In this document: positions 5,007 to 5,010 of the stretch, piece after piece | How the letters are laid out: each line of letters starts with the position of its first letter | How positions within the stretch are numbered: the stretch's first letter is position 1 | Source of the DNA: Pedobacter sp. | Lineage (GTDB): Bacteria > Bacteroidota > Bacteroidia > Sphingobacteriales > Sphingobacteriaceae | Direction: 5' to 3' | DNA: 5,010 nt | Assembly (NCBI GenBank): GCA_030149995.1 | Contig: JASLGV010000038.1 | Coordinates: 1-5,010, forward strand | The notes under the pieces: model-generated | The model's database searches: none | Seen by the model: only the letters and a program-made list of their open reading frames with translations | Told to the model about the DNA's origin: nothing | Program-made: the position numbers and the translations under genes

Positions 5007-5010
5007 CCCC

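Larger units (their letters stand above)
4592..5010. other. Long gene-free region upstream of the small-protein cluster
   Basis: About 420 AT-rich bases with no credible coding frame on either strand. They hold candidate minus-strand promoter elements (4666-4697 and 4999-5006), a large imperfect hairpin with G-runs (4765-4833), two abutting palindromes (4926-4943) and a near-perfect 16-base palindrome (4975-4990, AAGAT at the left arm and ATCTT at the right). This is where control of the 195-aa gene would be expected. It may also be the trailer of a gene lying beyond the right edge. Confidence 0.6.

Overview
The window looks like a Bacteroidota chromosome, most likely a Sphingobacteriales-type genome (Pedobacter or Mucilaginibacter style). 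This is inferred from moderate-to-low GC, AT-rich leaders with no real Shine-Dalgarno sequences, a TAnnTTTG-type promoter element at the right edge, and signal peptides ending in FAQ or ANAQ. No rRNA, tRNA, CRISPR array or mobile element is visible. All six supported genes lie on the minus strand, so transcription runs from high to low coordinates.

Layout in the direction of transcription. 4592-5010 is a gene-free leader with palindromes, a large imperfect hairpin and candidate promoter elements. Four small secreted proteins follow: 4004-4591 (195 aa), 3188-3655 (155 aa after correcting the start), 2613-2972 (119 aa) and 2119-2538 (139 aa). The last is followed with no gap by a family 2 glycosyltransferase (1378-2118). 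After about 240 bases comes a WecA/TagO-type polyprenyl-phosphate sugar-1-phosphate transferase (15-1136). A good intrinsic terminator at 3127-3158 separates the 155-aa gene from the 119-aa gene, so there are at least two transcription units.

The main point of interest is the set of small proteins. Their overall sequences differ, but all four share one architecture: an N-terminal signal peptide; a motif GC-x-[VLI]-[GN]-x-x-[ILF]-[YW]-[TV] just after the predicted cleavage site; an even number of extracytoplasmic cysteines (4, 4, 4 and 6); then a C-terminal [PN]-[LI]-D-[DNQ]-Y motif, one membrane segment and a short basic tail. That C-terminus has the three-part layout of exosortase (PEP-CTERM-like) sorting signals. 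With a lipid-carrier sugar transferase and a glycosyltransferase beside them, a reasonable model is a Bacteroidota exosortase/exopolysaccharide locus. In that model the small proteins are processed at the C-terminus by an exosortase-family enzyme encoded outside the window, and they act with or become attached to the surface polysaccharide. The shared architecture is seen directly; the exosortase link and the function are inference.
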